From assembly GCA_963556495.2 (NCBI GenBank), contig OY747710.1:2147001-2211000 (forward strand): 64,000 nucleotides of DNA. Direction: 5' to 3'. This document shows, piece by piece, positions 1 to 11,879 of the stretch. Every line of letters begins with the position of its first letter. Position 1 is the stretch's first letter. A model generated the notes under the pieces. The model had not been told where the DNA came from. It did not search any database and saw only the letters and a program-made list of their open reading frames with translations. The position numbers were made by a program, and so were the translations under genes. The DNA comes from Valencia hispanica. Taxonomy: Eukaryota > Chordata > Actinopteri > Cyprinodontiformes > Valenciidae.

Positions 1-3000
1 TTTTATCCACTTTTAGCAGCTTCCAACAGATTAGCCGCTAAAAGTAGCTAAAAGCATTTTTATCCACTTTTAGCAGCTTCCAACCGATTAGCCGCTAAAA
101 GTAGCTAACAGCAGTTTTTATCCACTTTTAGCAGCTTCCAAGAGATTAGCCACTAAAAGTAGCTAAAAGCATTTTTTATCCACTTTTAGCAGCTTCCGAC
201 CGATTAGCCACTAAAAGTAGCTAACAGCAGTTTTTATCCACTTTTAGCAGCTTCCAAGAGATTAGCCGCTAAAAGTAGCTAACAACAGTTTTTATCCACT
301 TTTAGCAGCTTCCGACAGATTAGCCGCTAAAAGTATCTTAAAGCATTTTTATCCACTTTTAGCAGCTTCCAAGAGATTAGCCGCTAAAAGTAGCTAACAG
401 CAGTTTTTATCCACTTTTAGCAGCTTCCGACAGATTAGCCGCTAAAAGTAGCTAACAGCAGTTTTTATCCACTTTAAGCAGCTTCCAAGAGATTAGCCGC
501 TAAAAGTATCTTAAAGCATTTTTATCCACTTTTAGCAGCTTCCAAGAGATCAGCCGCTAAAAGTAGCTAACAGCAGTTTTTATCCACTTTTAGCAGCTTC
601 CGACAGATTAGCCGCTAAAAGTAGCTAAAAGCATTTTTATCCACTTTTAGCAGCTTCCAAGTGATTAGCCGCTAAAAGTAGCTAACAGCAGTTTTTATCC
701 ACTTTTAGCAGCTTCCAAGAGATTAGCCACTAAAAGTAGCTAACAGCAGTTTTTATCCACTTTTAGCAGCTTCCAAGAGATTAGCCACTAAAAGTAGCTA
801 AAAGCATTTTTTATCCACTTTTAGCAGCTTCCAACCGATTAGCCACTAAAAGTAGCTAACAGCAGTTTTTATCCACTTTTAGCAGCTTCCAAGAGATTAG
901 CCGCTAAAAGTAGCTAACAGCAGTTTTTATCCACTTTTAGCAGCTTCCGACAGATTAGCCGCTAAAAGTAGCTAAAAGCATTTTTATCCACTTTTAGCAG
1001 CTTCCAACAGATTAGCCGCTAAAAGTATCTTAAAGCATTTTTTATCCACTTTTAGCAGCTTCCAACCGATTAGACTCTAAAAGTATCTTAAAGCAGTTTG
1101 TATCCACTTTTAGCAGCTTCCAAGAGATTAGCCGCTAAAAGTAGCTAACAGCAGTTTTTATCCACTTTTAGCAGCTTGCAACCGATTAGCCACTAAAAGT
1201 AGCTAAAAGAATTTTTTATCCACTTTAAGCAGCTTCCAACCGATTAGACGCTAAAAGTATCTTAAAGCATTTTTTATCCACTTTTAGCAGCTTCCGACAG
1301 ATTAGCCGCTAAAAGTATCTTAAAGCATTTTTTATCCACTTTTAGCAGCTTCCAACCGGTTAGACGCTAAAAGTATCTTAAAGCAGTTTTTATCCACTTT
1401 TAGCAGCTTCCGACAGATTAGCCGCTAAAAGTATCTTAAAGCATTTTTTATCCACTTTTAGCAGCTTCCAACCGGTTAGACGCTAAAAGTATCTTAAAGC
1501 AGTTTTTATCCACTTTTAGCAGCTTCCGACAGATTAGCCGCTAAAAGTAGCTAACAGCAGTTTTTATCCACTTTTAGCAGCTTCCAAGAGATTAGCCGCT
1601 AAAAGTATCTTAAAGCAGTTTTTATCCACTTTTAGCAGCTTCCAACAGATTAGACGCTAAAAGTATCTTAAAGCATTTTTTATCCACTTTTAGCAGCTTC
1701 CGACAGATTAGCCGCTAAAAGTAGCTAACAGCAGTTTTTATCCACTTTTAGCAGCTTCCAAGAGATTAGCCGCTAAAAGTATCTTAAAGCATTTTTTATC
1801 CACTTTTAGCAGCTTCCAATCGGTTAGACGCTAAAAGTATCTTAAAGCATTTTTTATCCACTTTTAGCAGCTTCCGACAGATTAGCCGCTAAAAGTAGCT
1901 AACAGCAGTTTTTATCCACTTTTAGCAGCTTCCAAGAGATTAGCCGCTAAAAGTAGCTAACAGCAGTTTTTATCCACTTTTAGCAGCTTCCGTCAGTTTA
2001 GCCGCTAAAAGTATCATGAAGCAGTTTTTATCCACTTTTAGCAACTTCCAACCGATTAGACGCTAAAAGTAGCTAACAGCAGTTTTTATCCACTTTTAGC
2101 AGCTTCCAAGAGATTAGACTCTAAAAGTATCTTAAAGCATTTTTTATCCACTTTTAGCAGCTTCCAAGAGATTAGCCGCTAAAAGTAGCTAACAGCAGTT
2201 TTTATCTACTTTTAGCAGCTTCCAAGAGATTAGCCGCTAAAATTAGCTAACAGCAGTTTTTATCCACTTTTAGCAGCTTCCGACAGTTTAGTCGCTAAAA
2301 GTATCATGAAGCAGTTTTTATCCACTTTTAGCAACTTCCAACCGATTAGACGCTAAAAGTAGCTAACAGCAGTTTTTATCCACTTTTAGCAGCTTCCAAG
2401 AGATTAGACTCTAAAAGTATCTTAAAGCATTTTTTATCCACTTTTAGCAGCTTCCAAGAGATTAGCCGCTAAAAGTAGCTAACAGCAGTTTTTATCTACT
2501 TTTAGCAGCTTCCAAGAGATTAGCCGCTAAAATTAGCTAACAGCAGTTTTTATCCACTTTTAGCAGCTTCCGACAGATTAGCCGCTAAAAGTAGCTAAAA
2601 GCATTTTTATCCACTTTTAGCAGCTTCCAAGAGATTAGCCGCTAAAAGTAGCTAACAGCAGTTTTTATCCACTTTTAGCAGCTTCCAACCGATTAGACGC
2701 TAAAAGTATCTTAAAGCAGTTTTTATCCACTTTAAGCAGCTTCCAACCGATTAGACGCTAAAAGTATCTTAAAGCAGTTTTTATCCACTTTTAGCAGCTT
2801 CCGACAGATTAGCCGCTAAAAGTATCTTAAAGCATTTTTTATCCACTTTTAGCAGCTTCCAACCGATTAGACGCTAAAAGTATCTTAAAGCAGTTTTTAT
2901 CCACTTTTAGCAGCTTCCAAGAGATTAGCCGCTAAAAGTAGCTAACAGCAATTTTTATCCACTTTTAGCAGCTTCCGACAGATTAGCCGGTAAAAGTAGC

Positions 3001-6000
3001 TAAAAGCATTTTTATCCACTTTTAGCAGCTTCCAAGAGATTAGCCGCTAAAAGTAGCTAACAGCAGTTTTTATCCACTTTTAGCAGCTTCCAACCGATTA
3101 GCCACTAAAAGTAGCTAAAAGAATTTTTTATCTACTTTAAGCAGCTTCCAACCGATTAGACGCTAAAAGTATCTTAAAGCATTTTTTATCCACTTTTAGC
3201 AGCTTCCAACCGATTAGACGCTAAAAGTATCTTAAAGCATTTTTTATCCACTTTTAGCAGCTTCCAACCGATTAGACGCTAAAAGTATCTTAAAGCATTT
3301 TTTATCCACTTTTAGCAGCTTCCAACCGATTAGACGCTAAAAGTATCTTAAAGCATTTTTTATCCACTTTTAGCAGCTTCCAACCGATTAGACGCTAAAA
3401 GTATCTTAAAGCAGTTTTTATCCACTTTTAGCAGCTTCCAACCGATTAGACGCTAAAAGTATCATAAAGCAGTTTTTATCCACTTTTAGCAACTTCCAAC
3501 CGATTAGACGCTAAAAGTAGCTAACAGCAGTTTTTATCCACTTTTAGCAGCTTCCGACAGATTAGCCGCTAAAAGTATCTTAAAGCATTTTTTATCCACT
3601 TTTAGCAGCTTCCAACCGATTAGACTCTAAAAGTATCTTAAAGGAGTTTTTATCCACTTTTAGCAGCTTCCAACCGATTAGACGCTAAAAGTATCTTAAA
3701 GCAGTTTTTATCCACTTTTAGCAGCTTCCAAGAGATTAGCCGCTAAAAGTAGCTAACAGCAGTTTTTATCCACTTTTAGCAGCTTCCGACAGATTAGCCG
3801 CTAAAAGTAGCTAAAAGCATTTTTATCCACTTTTAGCAGCTTCCAAGAGATTAGCCGCTAAAAGTAGCTAACAGCAATTTTTATCCACTTTTAGCAGCTT
3901 CCGACAGATTAGCCGGTAAAAGTAGCTAAAAGCATTTTTATCCACTTTTAGCAGCTTCCAAGAGATTAGCCGCTAAAAGTAGCTAACAGCAGTTTTTATC
4001 CACTTTTAGCAGCTTCCAACCGATTAGCCACTAAAAGTAGCTAAAAGAATTTTTTATCTACTTTAAGCAGCTTCCAACCGATTAGACGCTAAAAGTATCT
4101 TAAAGCATTTTTTATCCACTTTTAGCAGCTTCCAACCGATTAGACGCTAAAAGTATCTTAAAGCATTTTTTATCCACTTTTAGCAGCTTCCAACCGATTA
4201 GACGCTAAAAGTATCTTAAAGCATTTTTTATCCACTTTTAGCAGCTTCCAACCGATTAGACGCTAAAAGTATCTTAAAGCATTTTTTATCCACTTTTAGC
4301 AGCTTCCAACCGATTAGACGCTAAAAGTATCTTAAAGCATTTTTTATCCACTTTTAGCAGCTTCCAACCGATTAGACGCTAAAAGTATCTTAAAGCAGTT
4401 TTTATCCACTTTTAGCAGCTTCCAACCGATTAGACGCTAAAAGTATCTTAAAGCAGTTTTTATCCACTTTTAGCAGCTTCCGACAGATTAGCCGCTAAAA
4501 ATAGCTAACAGCAGTTTTTATCCACTTTTAGCAGCTTCCAAGAGATTAGCCGCTGAAAGTAGCTAACAGCAGTTTTTATCCACTTTTAACAGCTTCCCAC
4601 AGATTAGCCGCTAAAAGTATCTTAAAGCATTTTTTATCCACTTTTAGCAGCTTCCAAGAGATTAGACGCTAAAAGTATCTTAAAGAAGTTTTTATCCACT
4701 TTTAGCAGCTTCCAAGAGATTAGCCGCTAAAAGTAGCTAACAGCAGTTTTTATCCACTTTTAGCAGCTTCCGACAGATTAGCCGCTGAAAGTAGCTAACA
4801 GCAGTTTTTATCCACTTTTAGCAGCTTCCAACAGATTAGCCGCTAAAAGTATCTTAAAGCATTTTTTATCCACTTTTAGCAGCTTCCAACCGATTAGACT
4901 CTAAAAGTAGCTAAAAGCATTTTTTATCCACTTTTAGCAGCTTCCAAGAGATTAGCCACTAAAAGTAGCTAACAGCAGTTTTTATCCACTTTTAGCAGCT
5001 TCCGACAGATTAGCCGCTAAAAGTATCTTAAAGCATTTTTTATCCACTTTTAGCAGCTTCCAACCGATTAGACGCTAAAAGTAGCTAACAGCAGTTTTTA
5101 TCCACTTTTAGCAGCTTCCGACAGATTAGCCGCTAAAAGTATCTTAAAGCATTTTTTATCCACTTTTAGCAGCTTCCAACCGATTAGACTCTAAAAGTAT
5201 CTTAAAGGAGTTTTTATCCACTTTTAGCAGCTTCCAACCGATTAGACGCTAAAAGTATCTTAAAGCAGTTTTTATCCACTTTTAGCAGCTTCCAAGAGAT
5301 TAGCCGCTAAAAGTAGCTAACAGCAGTTTTTATCCACTTTTAGCAGCTTCCGACAGATTAGCCGCTAAAAGTAGCTAAAAGCATTTTTATCCACTTTTAG
5401 CAGCTTCCAAGAGATTAGCCGCTAAAAGTAGCTAACAGCAATTTTTATCCACTTTTAGCAGCTTCCGACAGATTAGCCGGTAAAAGTAGCTAAAAGCATT
5501 TTTATCCACTTTTAGCAGCTTCCAAGAGATTAGCCGCTAAAAGTAGCTAACAGCAGTTTTTATCCACTTTTAGCAGCTTCCAACCGATTAGCCACTAAAA
5601 GTAGCTAAAAGAATTTTTTATCTACTTTAAGCAGCTTCCAACCGATTAGACGCTAAAAGTATCTTAAAGCATTTTTTATCCACTTTTAGCAGCTTCCAAC
5701 CGATTAGACGCTAAAAGTATCTTAAAGCATTTTTTATCCACTTTTAGCAGCTTCCAACCGATTAGACGCTAAAAGTATCTTAAAGCATTTTTTATCCACT
5801 TTTAGCAGCTTCCAACCGATTAGACGCTAAACGTATCTTAAAGCAGTTTTTATCCACTTTTAGCAGCTTCCAACCGATTAGACGGTAAAAGTATCTTAAA
5901 GCAGTTTTTATCCACTTTTAGCAGCTTCCGACAGATTAGCCGCTAAAAATAGCTAACAGCAGTTTTTATCCACTTTTAGCAGCTTCCAAGAGATTAGCCG

Positions 6001-6322
6001 CTGAAAGTAGCTAACAGCAGTTTTTATCCACTTTTAACAGCTTCCCACAGATTAGCCGCTAAAAGTATCTTAAAGCATTTTTTATCCACTTTTAGCAGCT
6101 TCCAAGAGATTAGCCGCTGAAAGTAGCTAACAGCAGTTTTTATCCACTTTTAGCAGCTTCCAACAGATTAGCCGCTAAAAGTATCTTAAAGCATTTTTTA
6201 TCCACTTTTAGCAGCTTCCAACCGATTAGACTCTAAAAGTAGCTAAAAGCATTTTTTATCCACTTTTAGCAGCTTCCAAGAGATTAGCCGCTAAAAGTAG
6301 CTAACAGCAGTTTTTATCCACT
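1..6322. repeat. Satellite array, ~58-bp unit, about 109 copies
   Basis: The first 6.3 kb is one uninterrupted tandem array that starts before the window and ends at about 6322. Units are 57-59 bp. Each has a TTTTTATCCACTTTTAGCAG core, a variable middle (CCAAGAG, CCAACCG or CCGACAG) and an end that is either AGCTAACAGCAG or a TCTTAAAGCAT / AGCTAAAAGCAT type. The unit carries a 9-bp inverted pair, ACTTTTAGC and GCTAAAAGT, about 19 nt apart, so single strands could fold. Variant blocks recur as higher-order copies: a rare ATCATGAA variant at 2013 and 2303 (290 bp, 5 units), and a block with AGCAATTTTT then GCCGGTAAAAG at 2941, 3867 and 5431 (926 and 1564 bp apart, about 16 and 27 units). By comparison with the inverted paralogous copy at 16.4-17.7 kb, the array lies in the intron upstream of the hinge exon at 6555. 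No gene is seen inside it. Confidence 0.97.
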
Positions 6323-6554
6323 GTTTTAGCTTTATTTGTATTCATGAATTTCAGCTTAATTTGATCTAAAGCAGCTGTCCAGGTGGATCCTACGGAAAAA
6401 CAGGGATATGATGAGGAATAAATACTAAAAGAATATCTAAAACTATCCGCAGGTCATGGGAGAGTTTTCCAGTTTGATGAACACAGAAAAGGTTTCATAT
6501 AAAAACAGTCATCCAACAATAATCTGATTTAGGCCTATTTATTTTTTATCTCAG

Positions 6555-6590
6555 CAGCTGGAGAAGATGGAAGATATCCGTGGGATTTAA
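6555..6590 (+). CDS. Hinge exon of Ig-superfamily receptor, plus copy
   Basis: The acceptor TTTTTATCTCAG precedes a 36-nt exon followed by the donor GTGAGT. Read with an incoming phase of 1, it encodes A-G-E-D-G-R-Y-P-W-D-L and leaves one base, A, that joins the membrane exon at 6743. An alternative acceptor 3 nt downstream (CAGCAG) keeps the phase. The paralogous exon at 16734-16769 reads G-G-E-E-R-R-Y-S-W-D-L. The 36-nt length and phase-1 borders are usual for the juxtamembrane hinge of small Ig-type receptors. Its Ig exon is not in the window; it should lie left of position 1 beyond the satellite. The exon is inferred from splice sites and the paralog; no transcript is available. Confidence 0.6.
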   Translation, partial: QLEKMEDIRGI

Positions 6591-6742
6591 GTGAGTTCTT
6601 ATTAACTTTTATTTATCTTTTAACTTTTCTTTCTTCCAGAATGTTAAGTTGGGCTCTTAGATGAGTTAAAATGATTTAAATTTTAATGGATTTTAATGAA
6701 ATGACCAGGATGAATAAAGTTTAGGTGTTTATTACTGAACAG

Positions 6743-6846
6743 ATCTGGAGCAGTATCCGGAGCCGTGGTTTCTGTACTCGTCTCTGCTGATGGTGCGCAT
6801 CCTGGCGCTGCTGATCCTGGTTACGGCCATGCTGATACACAGATGA
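6743..6846 (+). CDS. Transmembrane/terminal exon of Ig-superfamily receptor, plus copy
   Basis: After the acceptor TTATTACTGAACAG the exon gives 33 codons plus a TGA stop. The reading begins L-E-Q-Y-P-E-P-W-F-L-Y and runs into a hydrophobic segment of about 20 residues containing the sequence SLLMVRILALLILVTA, then ends L-I-H-R. An arginine sits inside the membrane span, and there is almost no cytoplasmic tail. In known immune receptors such a basic residue pairs with acidic residues of ITAM adaptors, so an activating-type receptor is a reasonable inference. The coding part is identical, base for base by eye, to the minus copy at 16478-16581. A homologous 3' UTR follows to about 6955. I do not recognise the family; CD28-like, TCR-like and other IgSF proteins were considered and none was convincing. 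Confidence 0.6.
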
Positions 6847-6955
6847 TCTTTATCTGAACCATTTAAGAAGCCGACCTGTCAGCAGCGGAGAAACAAGAGG
6901 AACAGAGTAGGTCCAGGATGAAGATGTGGACGCTGCGATCTCAGACATCTCCAAG

Positions 6956-7068
6956 CAGACTTTTCCATGAGATGCTCTCCTCTCCATCAGCTCCAGATCC
7001 TCATGATGATCCGTTTCTTCTAACGTAAACCACGACCTGATCAGAGCAGCAGATCGGTTCTTCTATAC
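6956..7068. other. Short unassigned stretch
   Basis: Single-copy-looking sequence between the end of the duplicated arm and the hAT-like element. No feature is seen. Confidence 0.4.
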
Positions 7069-7459
7069 CAGTGGTTCCCAAAGTGGGGGTGCAGAGTCGT
7101 TGCAGGGGGTTCGAGGTAAATGCTCGGAATCTGCTAACATAATGGACAGGCTTTTGACGAGGCTCCCACATAAACGCAGAGCAGAACAAAAAACACCAAA
7201 CATGCGTCTAAACGAACCTCCTTCCAAGCCAAAGAGCAGAAAACATGACGAAGCATAACTTGACTTTGGTTTTGTTCCACCATACACCTGTAAATGTTCA
7301 ACTGAATTCAAAAAATGTTTTGAACCGACTGGGAAAACGTAAAAAACCTCAATTATAGAGGATTTAATACTGTACTATGAACTTCAACAATGACTGACAA
7401 CAGCAGCCAGCACACTACCAGTTACTCCTCTGTCCAGTAGGATACCAGAGGTCATGCTA

Positions 7460-7460
7460 G

Positions 7461-7490
<30 letters not shown>
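7460..7490. repeat. (AT)n microsatellite
   Basis: About 30 bp of alternating AT, interrupted once by G. Confidence 0.9.
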
Positions 7491-7491
<1 letters not shown>

Positions 7492-7579
7492 AAATTTATT
7501 TTTCAAAAATGAAAAAGGCCACCGGTAATCCGTTAAAAAAGTCTTATTATGAGGTGCTGCTAACCTAGGAAATATAATT

Positions 7580-7654
7580 GTATAAAAATACAGCCGCTGC
7601 ACACTCAAACACTGTGCAAGATTGCTTGAGTGTGCAGCGGCTGTATTTTTATAC
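7580..7654. repeat. Perfect 29-bp hairpin
   Basis: Positions 7580-7608 and 7626-7654 are exact reverse complements with a 17-nt spacer. The arms contain ACAGCCGCTGCACACTCAA. It is not a tRNA or terminator and lies inside the hAT-like element. Confidence 0.95.
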
Positions 7655-8690
7655 ATTTACAAGTCCATTTTAAATATTATAATACATTCAATTTTTTTTT
7701 TAAAATAATATTCAGTCTGAACTAGGTGAACTGAGAACTACATATAAACACTGAAATTAAACGAATGCACTTAAAATACTAACATTTCACCTGTGGCTTG
7801 AACGCACCGTCTCACATCTTCCTCTCGGTCTGTATGGAACTGAAATGATCGCTTGTGTTTTAATCAAATGTCTCAGAGGTTTTTGTCAGACAGAGGACTT
7901 CTCATGGGGGTTCAGATGTTGTTCTGGAGGCTGAATCTGCGCTCCGCTGCCACACTGGAGACTAAAAAAACACCTCAAATACGGATAATAGTTGGCTAGT
8001 TCCATCTGCAGGCGCATTTATGGCATGTCCTTTAACATGTAGTGACTGTGAAGGGCTCTGAACAGGAGCAGAGGGCTGCATCAAGCGCGCCCCCCTCCCC
8101 TCATATCTGGGGTCCAAACAGTCGAGTCCAGAGCTATGATGTAATGATCGATGTCTTCGGCTACTTTAAAACACGACCTGTTCAAGGATTTTTGAGACAC
8201 TGTGCGAGGAAATGGGCTCCACAGCTGTTCTGTGTGGCAGCCAGTCCTGATGGCTGTCGGGTGGGAAGCGGCTTTCCAGGGTCTTTGAACTGCCAGATGA
8301 TATTCCCATCTTTTTGAAGGAAGTTCAATGTTCAATGAATGAAATTCCTTGATGCAGGGCACAAACACACACTTCCACCTGGCAGATTAAGTGACATCAC
8401 AGCAGGTTCACACCTGGTACTGAAAAGTCATGATGATTGAAGGCCTCCGTTTGGCAAAAACAACCTTTACATTAGTTATTTCTTTCATCTTGCAGTGCTT
8501 TATGTTTTAAAGCACTTGTGCACAGAGATGATTAAAGAATAAAAGAATTGGAAAGCAAAGTTGGATACTGATGCTCAGGAACAAGAAGAAGGTATACTTA
8601 AAATGATTACACTGTAAGGTATGGGGGAGGGGGGGAACATTTTCTTATAAACCAAAGGGGGGCCCAGTAGAAATAGTTTGGGAACCACTG

Positions 8691-9040
8691 GTGTAACAGA
8701 AGACCTTGATCAGAGGATCTCTGGGGTCTAACAGGTACAAATATCACAACACGTTGGTCACCCTTCCATCAGATTGCTTCTATGACAATCTGCAGCATAG
8801 CTCTTTATATCTGGGAGGTTTCTGAATTTGGACCATCAGTTTCAGCCTTGCTCTGGAGGACGACGCAGATGGATGGATGTTCTGTGCAGAACCTCCTGCA
8901 CTGGAGACGGGCTTCCTGCTTTGCATCAGAACAGCGACTGAAGGACAGCTGGATGGTGCATAGAGAGCATAGATCCGCTCCTCCTGCTGAGTGACGGGGG
9001 TAGAACATCTATCTGCATGGGTGGATCATGGATGCTCCAC
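8691..9040. other. Unassigned intergenic sequence
   Basis: No supported gene. Short chance ORFs on both strands lack motifs. Confidence 0.4.
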
Positions 9041-9395
9041 TACCACTGCGGAGGACTGATCCTGCCTAAATCAAGTATAAATACATAAATAAATATATTT
9101 AAAAAATCTGGATTATATTTGGAAATAAAATAAATAAATATGGAATCAAAATAAAATGGAATGAAAATAAATAAATGTGAAAATACATAATTACATTTTT
9201 TTCTATTCCCACATATATTTATTTGTCTTTATTTTCAATTGTATTTAACCATATTTTTATTTCCAAATGTATTTAATTTTCAGATTTATTTCCAATTTGA
9301 TTTACTTACTTATTTTCACATTAACTTACTGATTTCCACAGTTTAGTTTTTTATTTTTATTTTCAGGCTTTATTTGGCAGGCGCAGTCCTCCATA
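9041..9395. mobile_element. AT-rich foldback MITE
   Basis: The ends are imperfect inverted repeats: TGCGGAGGACTGATCCTGCC on the left and GGCAGGCGCAGTCCTCC on the right. The interior is a degenerate inverted array of AAATAAATA and TATTTATTT blocks with no coding potential. Size (about 355 bp) and structure fit a miniature inverted-repeat element. Confidence 0.7.
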
Positions 9396-11005
9396 CACAA
9401 CCTGACCACCCTGCAACACCCACCTTCTGTGTGTGAATTACACTGTGTTTGTTCTCTCTGGAAAACAATATATTAATGTTCTGGAGCGGCCCGGTCCGGT
9501 TTGAGTCCTGTTGGGTTTCAACAAGAGGAAGAATAAAGATGAAGCTTTCAGACTTGGAAAGATGATGGGGATGGTGGTGGCAGCATCATGCTGTGCGGCT
9601 CTACTAGTAAGGCTAATGCATTGCATAGAGAAGGACCACCAGACACACATCCATGACATCTGGATTCAGCTACAGCCTTGCACCTCCAATGGAGGATTTT
9701 CTTTCTTTTAAGTTTGTATAAAAATCTTTTTTACTTAACGGTCATAAACCCAAAATAAACTGTAAAACCGACAAGAAAGCTTTAAATGATGTATGAACAG
9801 TTTTTTAATGTCTTCATGTTCACAATTCAGGTGTTTCTCAGTAATAACTGTTTATTACAGATATTTTCTCCTAATGAAGCTCCAGGAAGAGACGACAGAG
9901 CAGTAAAACCGGGAAACTTAATTTGGGCTCCTGCAGGAACAACGAATCGAACCGAGAAGTTTCTGGTGAAAGAGGAACCGAGATGAGTTCTTTCACATCA
10001 ACAGACGTTCTGCTGGCGAGTCTGACGGACACAAAACGTTGCAGATCCTTCTTCAGGGCCATGTTAGAAAGCTGATGGTCTGTGCAAGTTACAGGGTGGT
10101 TCCCATAGAGACTGAAGTGGAGGCACTATGGATGGCCCACTGTGGTAATTTAACTGGTTGAGCGCTGGGACAGTACGGTTAAAGAATCTAGAGGAGAGGT
10201 GTCTTTAATGATGTTTATTGATATTGTTGGGTGACATGCGGTTAAACGAGGGTTAATATGACTGTGGTTAAAGGTGGTCTGAAAAAAACATAACAGACAG
10301 AAAGAATCATGAGTATCTAACTCAGGTAACATCATAAATATGCTGTACATATGCTATAACAAGTATGCAATTAAAGGAATCAGCAATTCACACTGAAAAC
10401 ATCTATAAACATACTAATTAGGCAGAAAATATTACCAAAGAGGGAAATAAAGCAGGAATAAATATTGGGTTACATAACTAAATCACATTGCAAAACTGAA
10501 TGCGACTTAATTAAACCACCAAGAGGTGCACGTGCCAATTTAGCTTCACAACACAAACTAACAACATAAAACTGCTCCTACAGAGGTAAATAAAGATACA
10601 TTTTACCTTGTAATCATTAACGCACAGTAAAACAAAGGTGTAAAACTGCAAATGTCCTTAATTAGCTGCAGGGCTTCTGGCTAATACAAAACATCCCCTC
10701 CATGACGCACCCCATTTTCACCACACCCTGACACTCTGGACCAGTATGTGTGTAAATTACACTTTCACACATACTGGTCTGTGATAATCCATTTATCGAT
10801 TTAATTAGAGTCAAAATAATTCAGGATTTCTTCTAATGTTTACTCATAAATGAGATACAATTTTATGTAAATGGAGGTGTGTTTAACATACATCCCAAAA
10901 ATAAACTGTAAAATTAGTGGTAATGAAAGAGTGAAGCTGACTAACAAGCAGATCATTTTATGCTTTCCAACCAGAGTTAGGCACCAGCTCCCCCACAGCT
11001 TTAAA
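9396..11005. other. Intergenic region with a small Tc1-like fragment and a hairpin
   Basis: At about 9555-9600 a GGTGGTGGCAGCATCATGCTG motif resembles part of a Tc1-like transposase gene, on the plus strand; the rest of that gene is not recognisable. A perfect 14-bp hairpin lies at 10739-10752 / 10766-10779. Nothing else is identifiable. Confidence 0.45.
10739..10779. repeat. Perfect 14-bp hairpin
   Basis: The arms GACCAGTATGTGTG and CACACATACTGGTC are separated by 13 nt. Confidence 0.9.
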
Positions 11006-11009
11006 GAAC

Positions 11010-11385
11010 AATTTAGCTTATTTATATAGCGCTTATTCAACATACGTCATCTCAAGACACATTAGAGGAAGAATCATTTCAGGTCAGTCATCCAAACATT
11101 CCAGTCAGTTTCAGAGATATTGAAGGAATCCCAGCAGATCGCATCGAGTCATCGACTCGCAGCATTCACTCCTCCTGGACCAACGCAGGCGACAGTAGAC
11201 AGTCGCCTGCGTTGTGTCGTTGACTTTTCAGCAATCCCTCATACTGAGCAAGCATGTAGCGACAGTGGAGAGGAAAAACTCCCCTTTAACTGGAAGAAAC
11301 CTCCAACAGAACCAGAACCTGAACATGGCTCAGTACGAGCGACCATCTGCCACGACCAGGGACTCATTTTAACGGCCCACTTTAA
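11010..11385 (-). mobile_element. 3' end of an L2/CR1-like LINE, antisense
   Basis: The reverse complement matches the 3' untranslated tail of the LINE copy at 11880-13405 (AGGTTTCTTCCTG, GGGGAGTTTTTCCTC, TGCTTGCTCAGTATGAG, and a GCGCTATATAAAT-like end). The copy is 5'-truncated. A 13-bp hairpin, 11181-11193 / 11202-11214 with the arm CAACGCAGGCGAC, interrupts the tail. Confidence 0.75.
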
Positions 11386-11879
11386 ATCATAAACTATTAT
11401 TTTTTTAATCTTGTAATTATAACTTCAGCCTAAATGTTAAGTCTACAATATCCCACTCTTCTGTATAATTTAGTCTATTTTTCAAAAATCTATCCAATTC
11501 ATTGCAAAAAAGTGCAAAGAAATGCGGATTTATTTCAACCTGAGTGCACTTCTCCAACATTGTTCTTTAAAACCCATCCTTTTCAACAACATTTAGAATT
11601 TATGTTCTGTTCAAATAAGTGTTCACAGACATCCGAACTCTTGGTAATTAAAGAATAACTAAATCTAAAAGCTTTTAAATTTAAGAATTTTGCGATTACT
11701 CTTTTTTTCCTCTGCAAGGAAACAGTTTTATCACAAGTTAGATTTCACAACTATGAGGATATGGGTAAAAGAGCAAATCTCCAACATTTTTTGTTACATC
11801 AAATTGTCCTCTTTTGTAGTATCAAATATTAGAAATTATGAATAAAGAATAAAAAAATAAATTGCACTGCAGTCTGCAA
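11386..11879. other. AT-rich spacer between two LINE fragments
   Basis: No gene or repeat was recognised. The few ORFs are short and without motifs. Confidence 0.4.

Larger units (their letters stand above)
6340..6955 (+). repeat. Plus arm of an inverted gene duplication
   Basis: This stretch matches the reverse complement of about 16375-17000 through the end of an intron, a 36-nt exon, a 152-nt intron, a membrane exon and the start of the 3' UTR. By eye the short intron and membrane exon are more than 90% identical, while the 5' part has small indels. The match stops near 6955, after GATCTCAGA; on the other arm that point is followed by a Rex3 tail. The arms are 9.4 kb apart and tail to tail, which fits an inverted segmental duplication later filled with transposons. 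Confidence 0.9.
7069..8690. mobile_element. hAT-like non-autonomous DNA transposon
   Basis: The ends are inverted: the left end begins CAGTGGTTCCCAAAGTGGGG and the right end finishes TTTGGGAACCACTG. Such CAGTGGTTC...AAAC ends are known from hAT (Charlie-type) elements. No clear 8-bp target duplication is visible next to the ends. The 1.6-kb interior has no recognisable transposase; it holds an AT microsatellite and a perfect hairpin, annotated separately. Confidence 0.65.

Noticed and set aside
1..6322. CRISPR-like reading of the regular array
   Set aside because: Units are contiguous, with no unique spacers, and the host is a fish; it is satellite DNA.
6743..6846. Assigning the membrane exon to TCR alpha/delta, pre-TCR alpha or CD28/CTLA4
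   Set aside because: The basic residue in the helix and the small exons are suggestive, but the flanking motifs of those families (FW/CDR patterns, M-Y-P-P-P-Y, connecting peptide cysteines) are not present.
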